From contig CAJJZS010000001.1 in NCBI GenBank assembly GCA_905197685.1, positions 372,001 through 436,000 on the forward strand: a DNA stretch of 64,000 nt. Reading direction: 5' to 3'. The position numbers and the translations under genes are program-made. Shown in pieces: positions 41,552-48,956 of this stretch. Numbering within the stretch: position 1 is the first letter of the stretch; each line of letters begins with the position of its first letter. The notes below the pieces were generated by a model. That model was given only the letters and a program-made list of their open reading frames with translations. It was not told the origin of the DNA and made no database searches. The stretch comes from an uncultured Oscillospiraceae bacterium (GTDB lineage Bacteria; Bacillota; Clostridia; Oscillospirales; Ruminococcaceae).

Positions 41552-41581
41552 GTTCTATCATCAGGAGATTTTGCATAAGAT
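41552..41581 (+). promoter_or_regulatory. Possible SigE-type promoter of spoIIIAA-AH
   Basis: GTTCTATC, 14-nt spacer, CATAAGAT, resembling the mother-cell SigE pattern (GTCATATT/CATACAAT type) and placed about 45 nt before spoIIIAA. No SigA-like promoter is seen. The spoIIIA operon is SigE-controlled in Bacillus, which supports the reading. Confidence 0.45.
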
Positions 41582-41626
41582 ACAGTAAAAGAGAGCGGAC
41601 AAAACCCCGAGAGGAGGAAAATAAAA

Positions 41627-42583
41627 ATGTTGTGTCAAGCGGAATGTTTTCAGCCGGAATCGGTTTTTAAGCTGTTTTCTCCGTCTGTTTGCTGTGAACT
41701 GCAAAAAATACCGAACTCTGTGTTAGAACAAACGCAGGAGATTCGTCTGATGCAGGACAGACCGATTTATCTGACTTTGTTCGGAAAAACAGTGTCGGCT
41801 GAGGAGTATTGCGGAATATCAAAGCGGGTAAATAAACAGGAACTGGAACAAAGCTTTGCTTCTTTATGCGAATATTCGGTACATACCTATCTGCCGCAGA
41901 TTGTCAACGGATTTATCACCATTCGAGGAGGTCATCGAATCGGATTGGGAGGGACGGCAGTAATGCAAAAAGGAAATGTGATTTCTCTGCGGGAAATCAC
42001 TTCAATGAATATTCGACTTGCAAGAAACTGTCAAGGCAATGCGGACAACTTGTGCCGCAGATTATTTGAAGATGGACCAAACTCCGTTTTAATAGCGGGA
42101 GAACCCTCTGCCGGAAAAACAACCTTGCTTCGGGCAATCGCCCTATGGCTTTCGGGAAAAAACGGGGGAAATGTTCGAGTGACTATTGTAGATGAACGAG
42201 GAGAACTGGCAAGCGCAGGTTTGTTGGGTAACAGTAATGTTTGCCTTGATGTATTGCAGGGATTTCCAAAACCAGTCGGAATTTTGCAGGCGGTTCGCAC
42301 GCTGTCACCGCAGGTGGTGGTCTGCGATGAAATCGGAAGTCGGGAGGAAACAGAAAGACTGACCGAAGCGATGAACTGCGGCGTCTGCTTTTTAGGGAGT
42401 ATTCATGCGGGAAGTTTAGCGCAATTAAAACAAAAACCGCAATATCTCCGGTTATGTGGGGTACAGGCTGTTTCTAAAGTTGTTTTACTGAAAGGGGCAA
42501 CATCTCCGACTGAAGCGAAAGGAATTTACCGCTGTATGGAAGACGGGAGTTTAGAAACGATATGGGAACAACCAAACTGTTAG
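41627..42583 (+). CDS. spoIIIAA: Stage III sporulation protein AA
   Basis: Mother-cell secretion-type ATPase of the SpoIIIA-SpoIIQ channel that feeds the engulfed forespore. 318 aa. P-loop IAGEPSAGKTTLLRAIA, Walker B-like VTIVDERGELA, arginine and glutamate residues in VVVCDEIGSREETERL. Good start: GAGAGGAGG 10 nt upstream. It leads an eight-gene operon and overlaps spoIIIAB by 22 nt. Its presence is strong evidence that the organism sporulates. Confidence 0.96.
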   Translation: MLCQAECFQPESVFKLFSPSVCCELQKIPNSVLEQTQEIRLMQDRPIYLTLFGKTVSAEEYCGISKRVNKQELEQSFASLCEYSVHTYLPQIVNGFITIRGGHRIGLGGTAVMQKGNVISLREITSMNIRLARNCQGNADNLCRRLFEDGPNSVLIAGEPSAGKTTLLRAIALWLSGKNGGNVRVTIVDERGELASAGLLGNSNVCLDVLQGFPKPVGILQAVRTLSPQVVVCDEIGSREETERLTEAMNCGVCFLGSIHAGSLAQLKQKPQYLRLCGVQAVSKVVLLKGATSPTEAKGIYRCMEDGSLETIWEQPNC

Positions 42584-43065
42584 GCTACATGATGATTTTA
42601 TTTTCTTCTGCGGGAATCGGCGCTTTTTTGGGAAATAAAACAGGACGAAGGAGAAATCTTTTATTGCTGTCCGCTCGAATGATAGGAGAGATTCTGTCAA
42701 AACTCAGCTTTCATCTCTTGCCGGCGGGGGAATTGATGGGGGAAATTGCGGCAGAGGCGTGTTTTTCTCGACTGAATTATCTGCGTGTTTTTTCTCAAAA
42801 AGAAGGACAGCCTTTTCCAAAATCATGGAAAGAAGCTGTGGAAGAAGAAAAGTCCGAACTGACACAGGAGGATAAAGAATTGATTTTGCGCTTGGGAGAT
42901 ATTCTCGGAGCGTTTGATTTAGAGTCGCAACAAAACGAGCTGAGCTGTTTGCGTCATCAGATAGAACAATCCGCAGGATTTTTGGAAGAACAGGAAGAAA
43001 AGGAAAGAAAGCTGTATCCGGTGATAGGACCGCTGATTGGCTTGGCAATTTGTATTTTGCTGTAA
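42562..43065 (+). CDS. spoIIIAB: Stage III sporulation protein AB
   Basis: 167 aa, type II secretion GspF-like membrane protein of the sporulation channel. One hydrophobic segment at each end (LLGYMMILFSSAGIGAFLG; PLIGLAICILL), with a helical cytoplasmic middle (RLNYLRVFSQKEGQPFPKSW and LILRLGDILGAFDLESQQ) typical of the family. Overlaps spoIIIAA; 16 nt to spoIIIAC. Confidence 0.93.
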   Translation: MGTTKLLGYMMILFSSAGIGAFLGNKTGRRRNLLLLSARMIGEILSKLSFHLLPAGELMGEIAAEACFSRLNYLRVFSQKEGQPFPKSWKEAVEEEKSELTQEDKELILRLGDILGAFDLESQQNELSCLRHQIEQSAGFLEEQEEKERKLYPVIGPLIGLAICILL

Positions 43066-43081
43066 AGCAGGAGGAAACAAG

Positions 43082-43276
43082 ATGGATGTGGATTTAATCT
43101 TTCGGATTGCGGCAATCGGAATTATTGTTTCGGTACTGAATCAGGTTTTGATTCGGTCGGGTCGAGAAGAGCAGGCAACCATGACAACTTTAGCGGGTTT
43201 AATCGTTGTACTGATGATGGTAATAGAGCAGATAAGTACCTTGTTTCAGACGGTGAAGACAGTGTTTGGGCTGTAG
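43082..43276 (+). CDS. spoIIIAC: Stage III sporulation protein AC
   Basis: 64 aa with two hydrophobic helices, a ring-forming inner-membrane component of the channel. Start ATG at 43082 after GCAGGAGG. The protein end MTTLAGLIVVLMMVIEQIS and the final VKTVFGL are the conserved family block. The last 31 codons and stop occur twice more directly downstream, so the gene's 3' part forms the first unit of a tandem repeat. Length is normal, so this copy is taken as the functional gene. Confidence 0.95.
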   Translation: MDVDLIFRIAAIGIIVSVLNQVLIRSGREEQATMTTLAGLIVVLMMVIEQISTLFQTVKTVFGL

Positions 43277-43303
43277 AAGGTTGCCTGCTCTGAGCACGCA
43301 GCG

Positions 43304-43399
43304 ATGACAACTTTGGCAGGTTTAATCGTTGTACTGATGATGGTAATAGAGCAGATAAGCACCTTGTTTCAAACAGTGAAAACGGTGTTTGGATTGTAG
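43304..43399 (+). pseudogene. Second copy of the spoIIIAC 3' end
   Basis: Open 31-codon frame from ATG to TAG coding exactly the same peptide as the end of spoIIIAC. It differs from the gene at nine codons, all synonymous. No ribosome binding site precedes the ATG, so translation is doubtful; if translated it would give one hydrophobic helix with an amphipathic tail. Confidence 0.8.
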
Positions 43400-43426
43400 G
43401 AGGTTGCCCGCTCTGAGCACGCAGCG

Positions 43427-43522
43427 ATGACAACTTTAGCAGGTTTAATCGTTGTACCGATGATGGTAATAGAGCAGATAAGCACCTTGTTTCAAACAGT
43501 GAAAACAGTGTTTGGGTTGTAG
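43427..43522 (+). pseudogene. Third copy of the spoIIIAC 3' end
   Basis: Open 31-codon frame like the second copy. It differs from the gene at seven codons, six synonymous and one Leu to Pro inside the hydrophobic helix. It is closer to copy two (four differences) than to the gene. No ribosome binding site. Confidence 0.8.
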
Positions 43523-43598
43523 AAAGGTTGCCTGCTCTAAACAAGAAAAATATTTGCAAAATAACCGGTCGGACAGAAAAAAGCAGGAGGGAAAAACA

Positions 43599-43982
43599 AT
43601 GCAGTTAGAATCATTGATTGCGTTCAGTCTTTGTGCGGCAGTGTTGAGTTTAACGCTGCGTCAACATCGTCCCGAATTTTCGGTTCTGCTTTCTATTATT
43701 TGCGGTGTCGGCATTTTATTTTGGTTGATAGAACGCGCTTCTCCCGTTTTGGAGCAGATTCAAAGATTGTCCTCGATGGCAAAACTGCCGGAAGCGGGGA
43801 GTATTCTGCTAAAGTCTTTGGGAATCTGTCTGATTACTCAAATTGCCTGTGATACCTGTCGGGATATTGGGGAGACTGCGATTGCTTCTCGCTTGGAAAC
43901 GGCGGGAAAAGCTGCAATGCTGCTATTGATTTTACCGATGTTCTTAGGTTTGCTGGAACAAGCTGTATTTTTGATTGGGTGA
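43599..43982 (+). CDS. spoIIIAD: Stage III sporulation protein AD
   Basis: 127 aa integral membrane protein, about four helices, partner of SpoIIIAC. Family features are the LRQHRPEFSVLLSIICGV segment, KSLGICLITQIACDTCRDIG and the C-terminal LLLILPMFLGLLEQ. Start ATG at 43599 behind GCAGGAGGG; the ORF extends upstream into the repeat array, but without a start signal. It is separated from spoIIIAC by 322 bp because of the array, whereas these genes are normally close together. 5 nt to spoIIIAE. Confidence 0.94.
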   Translation: MQLESLIAFSLCAAVLSLTLRQHRPEFSVLLSIICGVGILFWLIERASPVLEQIQRLSSMAKLPEAGSILLKSLGICLITQIACDTCRDIGETAIASRLETAGKAAMLLLILPMFLGLLEQAVFLIG

Positions 43983-43987
43983 TAAAG

Positions 43988-45142
43988 ATGAAGATGTTGA
44001 AAAAATGCGGGATATTGGCAGAACTTCTTTTTCTTATTTGTAGCTTCTGCATTCCGTGCGGCGCAGCAGAACCGACAGCACAAAATGATTTTATTGATTT
44101 TGTGGAAAATTCGGCGCAGGAGCTGTGGGAGGAAGAACTAAAACAAAATCTCCCGCAAAATGCAAAGGGATTGTTGGAACAGGGAAAGGTGGATTCTTTC
44201 AGTAATTTGCTTTCTATGAATCCAAAGGAGTTGTTTTCTTTTTTGCAGGAAACACTGATTCAAAAAAGAAATGCTCCGTTTGCTCTGCTCGCTCGTTTGG
44301 CAGGGATGATTCTTTTGTGCGCAGCATTAAACACGCTACAAAAAACAGGGGTTTCCTCACAGATGAAAGAGATTTTTTCTGTTACTGCCGCAGTTTGTAT
44401 CGCCTCGTTGCTCAGTGAACCGATTCTGGATTGTATCCAAAGAACGGTGGAGGCGCTGCGCCAAAGCGCAGTATTTACCATGTCCTTTGCGCCTGTGATG
44501 AGCGGAATTATGATTGCCGGAGGAAACCCGACCTCGGCAGGGGTGTACCATATGGTTTTATTTTTCTGTTCTGAAATTTTATCCGAACTTGCGGCGCAAA
44601 CCCTGATTCCGTTATTAAACATTTATCTTGCTCTGTGTTTGGTTTCTCCTCTTGCGCCTTTTTTACAGATTGGGAAAATTACAACAGTAATCAAACGGGT
44701 GGTTTGTTGGGGACTGGGAATTTTGGCGACGGTTTTTGTCGGAATCCTTTCATTACAGACAGTGATAGGAAATGGCGGCGATTCGTTGGTTATGAAAACA
44801 TCGAAGTTTGTTGTCAGCAGTATGATACCGATTATCGGTTCAACCATTTCAGAAGCGCTGGGTGCAGCAAAAAGCTGTGTTCATCTGCTGAAAGGTGTGG
44901 TGGGTTCAATCGGAATTTTAGCAGCGGTATTAACATTTCTTCCTGTATTATTGGAGGTGGGTATCTGGTATTGTATGGTTCATGCGGTGGCTTGGCTTGG
45001 GGCGATTCTGGATATTGGAGAAGTTTCGGAGATTTTATCCTGTGTTGCGCAAACCTTTTCTATTCTGCTTGCAATCGTGTGCAGTTTTATGCTGATGTTT
45101 TTGGTTTCGACAACACTGATTTTAACCGTAACAGCGAGGTGA
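43988..45142 (+). CDS. spoIIIAE: Stage III sporulation protein AE
   Basis: 384 aa polytopic membrane protein of the channel with an N-terminal signal-like segment (KCGILAELLFLICSFCIPCGAA) and about six to eight helices later. Recognised by FAPVMSGIMIAGGNPTSAGVYH and AALGAAKSCVHLLKGVVGSIG-like blocks near the C-terminus. The ATG at 43988 is preferred over the GTG at 43979 because GGTGAT precedes it at normal distance. Confidence 0.94.
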   Translation: MKMLKKCGILAELLFLICSFCIPCGAAEPTAQNDFIDFVENSAQELWEEELKQNLPQNAKGLLEQGKVDSFSNLLSMNPKELFSFLQETLIQKRNAPFALLARLAGMILLCAALNTLQKTGVSSQMKEIFSVTAAVCIASLLSEPILDCIQRTVEALRQSAVFTMSFAPVMSGIMIAGGNPTSAGVYHMVLFFCSEILSELAAQTLIPLLNIYLALCLVSPLAPFLQIGKITTVIKRVVCWGLGILATVFVGILSLQTVIGNGGDSLVMKTSKFVVSSMIPIIGSTISEALGAAKSCVHLLKGVVGSIGILAAVLTFLPVLLEVGIWYCMVHAVAWLGAILDIGEVSEILSCVAQTFSILLAIVCSFMLMFLVSTTLILTVTAR

Positions 45143-45146
45143 TGAG

Positions 45147-45785
45147 ATGGACGCAATCAGGCAGTGGGCAACCGGAATTTGTTTTGCGGCAGGGGCGGCA
45201 GGATTGTGCCGATTGATTTCGCCGGGCGGAAACCTCGGCAAAATGATGCAGGCGGGATTATCGGTATTTTTTCTGACGGTTTTCCTTTTTCCGATTACCG
45301 ATTTGAGCGCTTTTGCTCCGAACAGTTCTCTTGAATATTCCAAGGAAAAGGCAGAGCAAATTTCTCAACAGGCGCAGTATCAAAGTGAGGCGGCAGCGAT
45401 GAAAACGGTAGAACAGGCAGCGAAACTGCAATTAAACAGATTTCTCTCATCACAAGGAATAATACCGATTTCCTCCGGCATAGATATAATTCAGAAAGAC
45501 GGATATTTACAGGCTAAGCTGCAAATTTGCCTGAAGGAAGAAGATAGAAAAAACGAAGAGTGGATTGTCCGAAATTTATCATCGGAATATCTTTCTTTAA
45601 CGATAGAATATCAAAAAGGAGAGGATGAAAATGGAAGCGGTAATGCAGAAGGGAAAGGAAGTTCTGAGCCGGTTTTGGGAACAGCTCAAGCAGACTTGGA
45701 ATTCACAGGATCGCTGCCGAATTTTTGTTGTGATAGGATTGATTGGAATAGGGTTGATTTTGCTGACCACTCCGTCCGGGTCTAA
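45147..45785 (+). CDS. spoIIIAF: Stage III sporulation protein AF
   Basis: 212 aa as read: two N-terminal hydrophobic segments (~7-27 and 31-52), then a soluble domain (KTVEQAAKLQLNRFLSSQG ... LTIEYQKGED), expected on the mother-cell or intermembrane side. The last ~50 residues overlap spoIIIAG in another frame and look non-native (NFCCDRIDWNRVDF). A TGA at 45626, in neither frame, sits where a normal stop would be, so a small indel may have extended the gene. Confidence 0.88.
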   Translation: MDAIRQWATGICFAAGAAGLCRLISPGGNLGKMMQAGLSVFFLTVFLFPITDLSAFAPNSSLEYSKEKAEQISQQAQYQSEAAAMKTVEQAAKLQLNRFLSSQGIIPISSGIDIIQKDGYLQAKLQICLKEEDRKNEEWIVRNLSSEYLSLTIEYQKGEDENGSGNAEGKGSSEPVLGTAQADLEFTGSLPNFCCDRIDWNRVDFADHSVRV

Positions 45786-46260
45786 GGAAAAACAGAGGGA
45801 GAACAAGTCCCAAATTTCTTGTGATTTGCAGCAAAGCACAGAACTTTCCAATGAAGCATATATCTTGCAAACAGAAAATCGCTTGGAAGAAATCATCAGT
45901 CAGATAAGCGGAGCAGGGGATTGTACCGTTATGCTGACCTTAAAGGAAGGCAGTCGTAAAATTTATGCAAATGAGAGCAAAACCAACTATGATAATAGCA
46001 GCGATGCAGATTCCGAGCAGCTGCTGCGCAGCAGAAAAACAGATTCTCGGGAAGAAAAGCTGGTTTTGCTGGAAAGCGGAAACGGAGTGACCGCGCCGAT
46101 TGTGGAAAAGATAATCGAGCCGCAGATAAACGGAGTGATTGTAGTATGTCAAGGCGGAAAAAGTGCGAAGGTTTGTCAGGAAATCACGCAGGCGGTGACA
46201 ACGGTTTTGGGAATCAGAAGCACACAGGTGTGTGTATCCGCAAAAGACCGTTTGAAATAA
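45631..46260 (+). CDS. spoIIIAG: Stage III sporulation protein AG
   Basis: 209 aa channel ring protein related to secretion-system ring-building domains: a short cytoplasmic start, one membrane helix (IFVVIGLIGIGLILLTTP), a linker, and a C-terminal domain with AYILQTENRLEEIISQISG and the block VTAPIVEKIIEPQINGVIVV. Two start codons fit (45625 and 45631); the second has the better distance (9 nt) to AAGGAG. Overlaps spoIIIAF by about 155 nt. Confidence 0.92.
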   Translation: MEAVMQKGKEVLSRFWEQLKQTWNSQDRCRIFVVIGLIGIGLILLTTPSGSKEKQRENKSQISCDLQQSTELSNEAYILQTENRLEEIISQISGAGDCTVMLTLKEGSRKIYANESKTNYDNSSDADSEQLLRSRKTDSREEKLVLLESGNGVTAPIVEKIIEPQINGVIVVCQGGKSAKVCQEITQAVTTVLGIRSTQVCVSAKDRLK

Positions 46261-46292
46261 AGAAGCTGAAACAGCGTACAGGAGGAAAGAAT

Positions 46293-46898
46293 ATGAACAT
46301 GGTTGTTGGTAAAAAACAGATTGTTTTGGCATCGTTGGTTGCGGCGTTGGGTGTCGCGGTTTACTTAAACTACCAGTTTGCAGCCGAGGATTTGGAGATG
46401 GTTACCGCAAATGCTCCGCAAACGGAAAACACACAGGAAACATCGGTGGAGAATCCTTCGGAGAAACAGGAACATTACGGCGAAGCTCAATTTGTGGACA
46501 GCAAAGGAATAGGAAAAACTGCCGTTTCACAAGAAGGAGAAACAGATGATTCCGAGTATTTTTCCAAGGCAAGGCTGACACGAACCAAAACCAGAGATGA
46601 AGCTGCCGCAGCGCTTCAGGTAATGCTTGCCGATACCTCTATTGCACAGGAACAGAAAGAAGAGTTGACTGCGCAGGCAAGTGCGATGGCGCAGTCAATA
46701 GAAACAGAGGGGAAAATTGAAAATCTGATTCAGGCAAAAGGATTTGAAGAATGTATGGTATACTGTTCTGCCGATAAGGTAGATGTAATCGTAAAATCAG
46801 AACAGCTTGAACAGAACGATGTTGTTCAAATCAGAGACATTATTTTAGGTCAAACGGAGGTTCCGGTTGAAAATATTTCGGTTGTTCCCGTAAAATAA
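46293..46898 (+). CDS. spoIIIAH: Stage III sporulation protein AH
   Basis: 201 aa. One N-terminal membrane helix (KQIVLASLVAALGVAVYLNY), a variable acidic linker, and a C-terminal ring-building YscJ/FliF-like domain that binds SpoIIQ from the forespore side (FSKARLTRTKTRDEAAAALQ, MAQSIETEGKIENLIQAKGF, CMVYCSADKVDVIVKSEQL). The start at 46293 follows CAGGAGG; the longer frame overlaps spoIIIAG. Last gene of the operon, followed by a terminator. Confidence 0.95.
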   Translation: MNMVVGKKQIVLASLVAALGVAVYLNYQFAAEDLEMVTANAPQTENTQETSVENPSEKQEHYGEAQFVDSKGIGKTAVSQEGETDDSEYFSKARLTRTKTRDEAAAALQVMLADTSIAQEQKEELTAQASAMAQSIETEGKIENLIQAKGFEECMVYCSADKVDVIVKSEQLEQNDVVQIRDIILGQTEVPVENISVVPVK

Positions 46899-46918
46899 AA
46901 TCATGTTATCCGACTGAA

Positions 46919-46955
46919 ACAGGGCATCTTGTGCAAGATGTCCTGTCTTTTTTTA
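46919..46955 (+). terminator. Terminator of the spoIIIA operon
   Basis: ACAGGGCATCTT, loop GTGC, AAGATGTCCTGT, then C and eight T. Confidence 0.92.
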
Positions 46956-47015
46956 TATATTATCTCAAAATCTTTCGGAAATTGAAAAAAAGATATTTTA
47001 TATTTATTGAAAATG

Positions 47016-47024
47016 TGATAGAAT
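47016..47024 (+). promoter_or_regulatory. Extended -10 promoter before the BTAD regulator
   Basis: TGA then TAGAAT, about 65 nt before the ATG; the -35 is poor. The remaining 46956-47090 is AT-rich with no gene. Confidence 0.45.
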
Positions 47025-47090
47025 AGAAAAAGCAAGTTTATCAAAATAACCGTCTTTTTCAGGAAAGATGACAGGCAGCGGAGGAAGATT

Positions 47091-48308
47091 ATGAATTTTA
47101 CTGTAGATATGTTGGGAGAATTTACGATTTATGTAGACGGAAAAGCGATGTTCTGCTATGAGGGAAGAACCAGAAAATTGTGGAATCTTTTGCAGTATCT
47201 TTTAATCTGCCGGGATAGAATGGTTCCTCAGGAAGAATTGATTGAAATCAGCCATCTGCACGGAACCGAAGGTCGAGCAGATAATTCGTTAAAAAACTTA
47301 ATTTATCGGTTAAGACGAATTTTGGAAAACAGTGATTTGCCGAAAATGGAGTATATTATCTGCGGCAGAGGTTCGTATGGTTGGAACCCCGAAATTCCGG
47401 TAACGCTGGACATTGATATTTTTGAGCAGGAATATCATGCGGCGCGTGCAGCAGAAAATGTTTCTCAAGAAGAAAAACTGATGTACTATCTTTCTGCGAT
47501 TGAGCTGTATAAGGGAGAATTTCTTCCGCAATCTCAAAAAGAGGATTGGGTAAAAAAACTGTCCCAAAAGTTTCAGGATATGTACTGCAATTCGCTGAAA
47601 ACGGTGTATGAAATTTTCAAAGAGAAAAAAGACCTTCGTTTTATGGAAGAACTGTGCAAGAGATCGTTGACAATCAGTCCGATGAATGAGGAGCTGTGCT
47701 GTCTTTATCTGGACTTACTGTTATACCAAAAACAGTTTAAAGAAGCGCTGAAGATTTATTCGGATTTTACCAAAAACCTGTCAAAAGAGTATCGAACCCC
47801 TTCTCCGATTTTGGAAGAACAGTATAAAGAAATTATTAAAAGTATTACCCATGTTCAAGCAGACATTGATACTGTCAAAAACGATTTGAGAGAAGCCAAT
47901 TTCGGCAGAGGTGCGTACTATTGCAAGTATGAAATCTTTAAAGATATGTACCGTTTGCTGGCAAGAAGCGTAATGCGTACCGGTCAGTCGGTTTATCTGA
48001 TTTTGTTTACTGTTTCCGATGAAAACGGAGGACTGCTGACAATCAGGGTTCAAAATGCCATTATGAGATTTTTGCAGTTGTTGATTGGAAATTCTCTGCG
48101 CCGCGGGGATGTTTACGCGCAGTACAGCGATACACAGTATGTTGTGATGCTGCAATCTATTACCGAAGAAAATACGCAAAAGGTTGCGGACCGAATCGCG
48201 CAGGGCTGTAAAGAACTTTGTGACAGTAAGAAAATTATATTAAATGTCACAATACAGCCATTAGACCCGGCAGATGAAGATAAAATTCGGGAGGAAGCAA
48301 TTTGCTGA
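47091..48308 (+). CDS. BTAD-type transcriptional regulator with GGDEF-like C-terminus
   Basis: 405 aa. N-terminal winged helix of the OmpR/SARP kind (FTVDMLGEFTIYVDGK, then GRADNSLKNLIYRLRRILE), a bacterial transcriptional-activation helical domain with tetratricopeptide-like repeats (~110-250; LCKRSLTISPMNEELCCLYL), and a C-terminal domain whose pattern LRRGDVYAQYSDTQYVVMLQ matches the active-site strand-turn of GGDEF proteins but with the GGDEF residues replaced, so no cyclic-di-GMP synthesis is expected. It may bind a nucleotide or act as a sensor (inference). Followed by an SGNH hydrolase gene with a 7-nt overlap. Confidence 0.85.
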   Translation: MNFTVDMLGEFTIYVDGKAMFCYEGRTRKLWNLLQYLLICRDRMVPQEELIEISHLHGTEGRADNSLKNLIYRLRRILENSDLPKMEYIICGRGSYGWNPEIPVTLDIDIFEQEYHAARAAENVSQEEKLMYYLSAIELYKGEFLPQSQKEDWVKKLSQKFQDMYCNSLKTVYEIFKEKKDLRFMEELCKRSLTISPMNEELCCLYLDLLLYQKQFKEALKIYSDFTKNLSKEYRTPSPILEEQYKEIIKSITHVQADIDTVKNDLREANFGRGAYYCKYEIFKDMYRLLARSVMRTGQSVYLILFTVSDENGGLLTIRVQNAIMRFLQLLIGNSLRRGDVYAQYSDTQYVVMLQSITEENTQKVADRIAQGCKELCDSKKIILNVTIQPLDPADEDKIREEAIC

Positions 48309-48925
48309 TAAAAGAGGGAGAGCGTCTGGTATTTTTCGGTGACAGTTTGACGCAGCGCACCGATTTGAAATATTCGGAAGTACCTGCCCGCCGCTATCGC
48401 TTGGATTATGCAGAAAGTTATGTGGATATCCTGATGAAACGGCTGTTGGTTCATTACCCACATCTAAATCTTTCGTTTTTTAACTGTGGGGTAGGAGGAG
48501 ATACGGTATTTCATCTGTTGGAACGCTATTCTGAGGATGTTTTACCGCTTTGTCCGACCAGGGTTGTTCTCTGGATTGGTCAAAACGATGCCAAACAATT
48601 TGATGAACAGCGTTTTGAGCAGGGATTTCGCTGTTTATTACAATGGTTTTCCGGGGATAAAATACCGGTTGTTGTGCTGTCTACCTCTGCGCACCGCGAT
48701 TTAGAAAAGATGTCGGTATTGGCTCGGGTTGACCGGATACTTCAAAGTGTTTGCAGGGAATTTGCCGTTCATTTTATTGATATAAAAACACCGATGCTTC
48801 AAATTGCAGAACATAACAAAACGGCAAAGGACTCGATTCAGCTCTTTACGGAGGGTTCGCATCTGTCCGAATTAGGGAATATTTTAGTAGCGGATACTGT
48901 TTTTGACTTTTTTGAATCTCATTAA
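48302..48925 (+). CDS. SGNH/GDSL-type hydrolase
   Basis: 207 aa, cytoplasmic (no signal peptide). Family blocks are FFGDSLTQR (catalytic Ser), GVGGDTVFHLLERY (Gly), WIGQNDAKQF (Asn) and the C-terminal TEGSHLSELGN (His; the Asp-x-x-His position reads Glu-Gly-Ser-His). Likely an esterase or acylhydrolase of unknown substrate. It starts at TTG 48302, placed by GGGAGG 8 nt upstream, within the end of the regulator gene, indicating coupling. Confidence 0.88.
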   Translation: MLIKEGERLVFFGDSLTQRTDLKYSEVPARRYRLDYAESYVDILMKRLLVHYPHLNLSFFNCGVGGDTVFHLLERYSEDVLPLCPTRVVLWIGQNDAKQFDEQRFEQGFRCLLQWFSGDKIPVVVLSTSAHRDLEKMSVLARVDRILQSVCREFAVHFIDIKTPMLQIAEHNKTAKDSIQLFTEGSHLSELGNILVADTVFDFFESH

Positions 48926-48956
48926 CAAGTATCGGAAAAAAGAAAGGAAACAAAGG

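Larger units (their letters stand above)
43169..43537 (+). repeat. Three tandem 123-bp units with 12-bp inverted ends
   Basis: Units start at 43169, 43292 and 43415. Each begins GAGCAGGCAACC or GAGCACGCAGCG, continues with ATGACAACTTT to a TAG stop, and ends GGTTGCCTGCTC (GGTTGCCCGCTC in the second), the inverse of its own left end; units are separated by a single T, so each junction is an imperfect palindrome. The first unit is the 3' end of spoIIIAC. The array fills the gap between spoIIIAC and spoIIIAD. Confidence 0.95.

Noticed and set aside
40238..41626. AgrB/AgrD-like quorum peptide genes near the GHKL kinase
   Set aside because: None found on either strand; the kinase is followed directly by a terminator and spoIIIAA.
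43169..43537. CRISPR-like array
   Set aside because: Units are 123 bp, near-identical throughout with no variable spacers, and derive from spoIIIAC.
43122..43559. 145-residue minus-strand ORF with internal repeats
   Set aside because: It is the antisense reading of spoIIIAC and its tandem copies; no ribosome binding site and no coding logic. The repeats explain its length.
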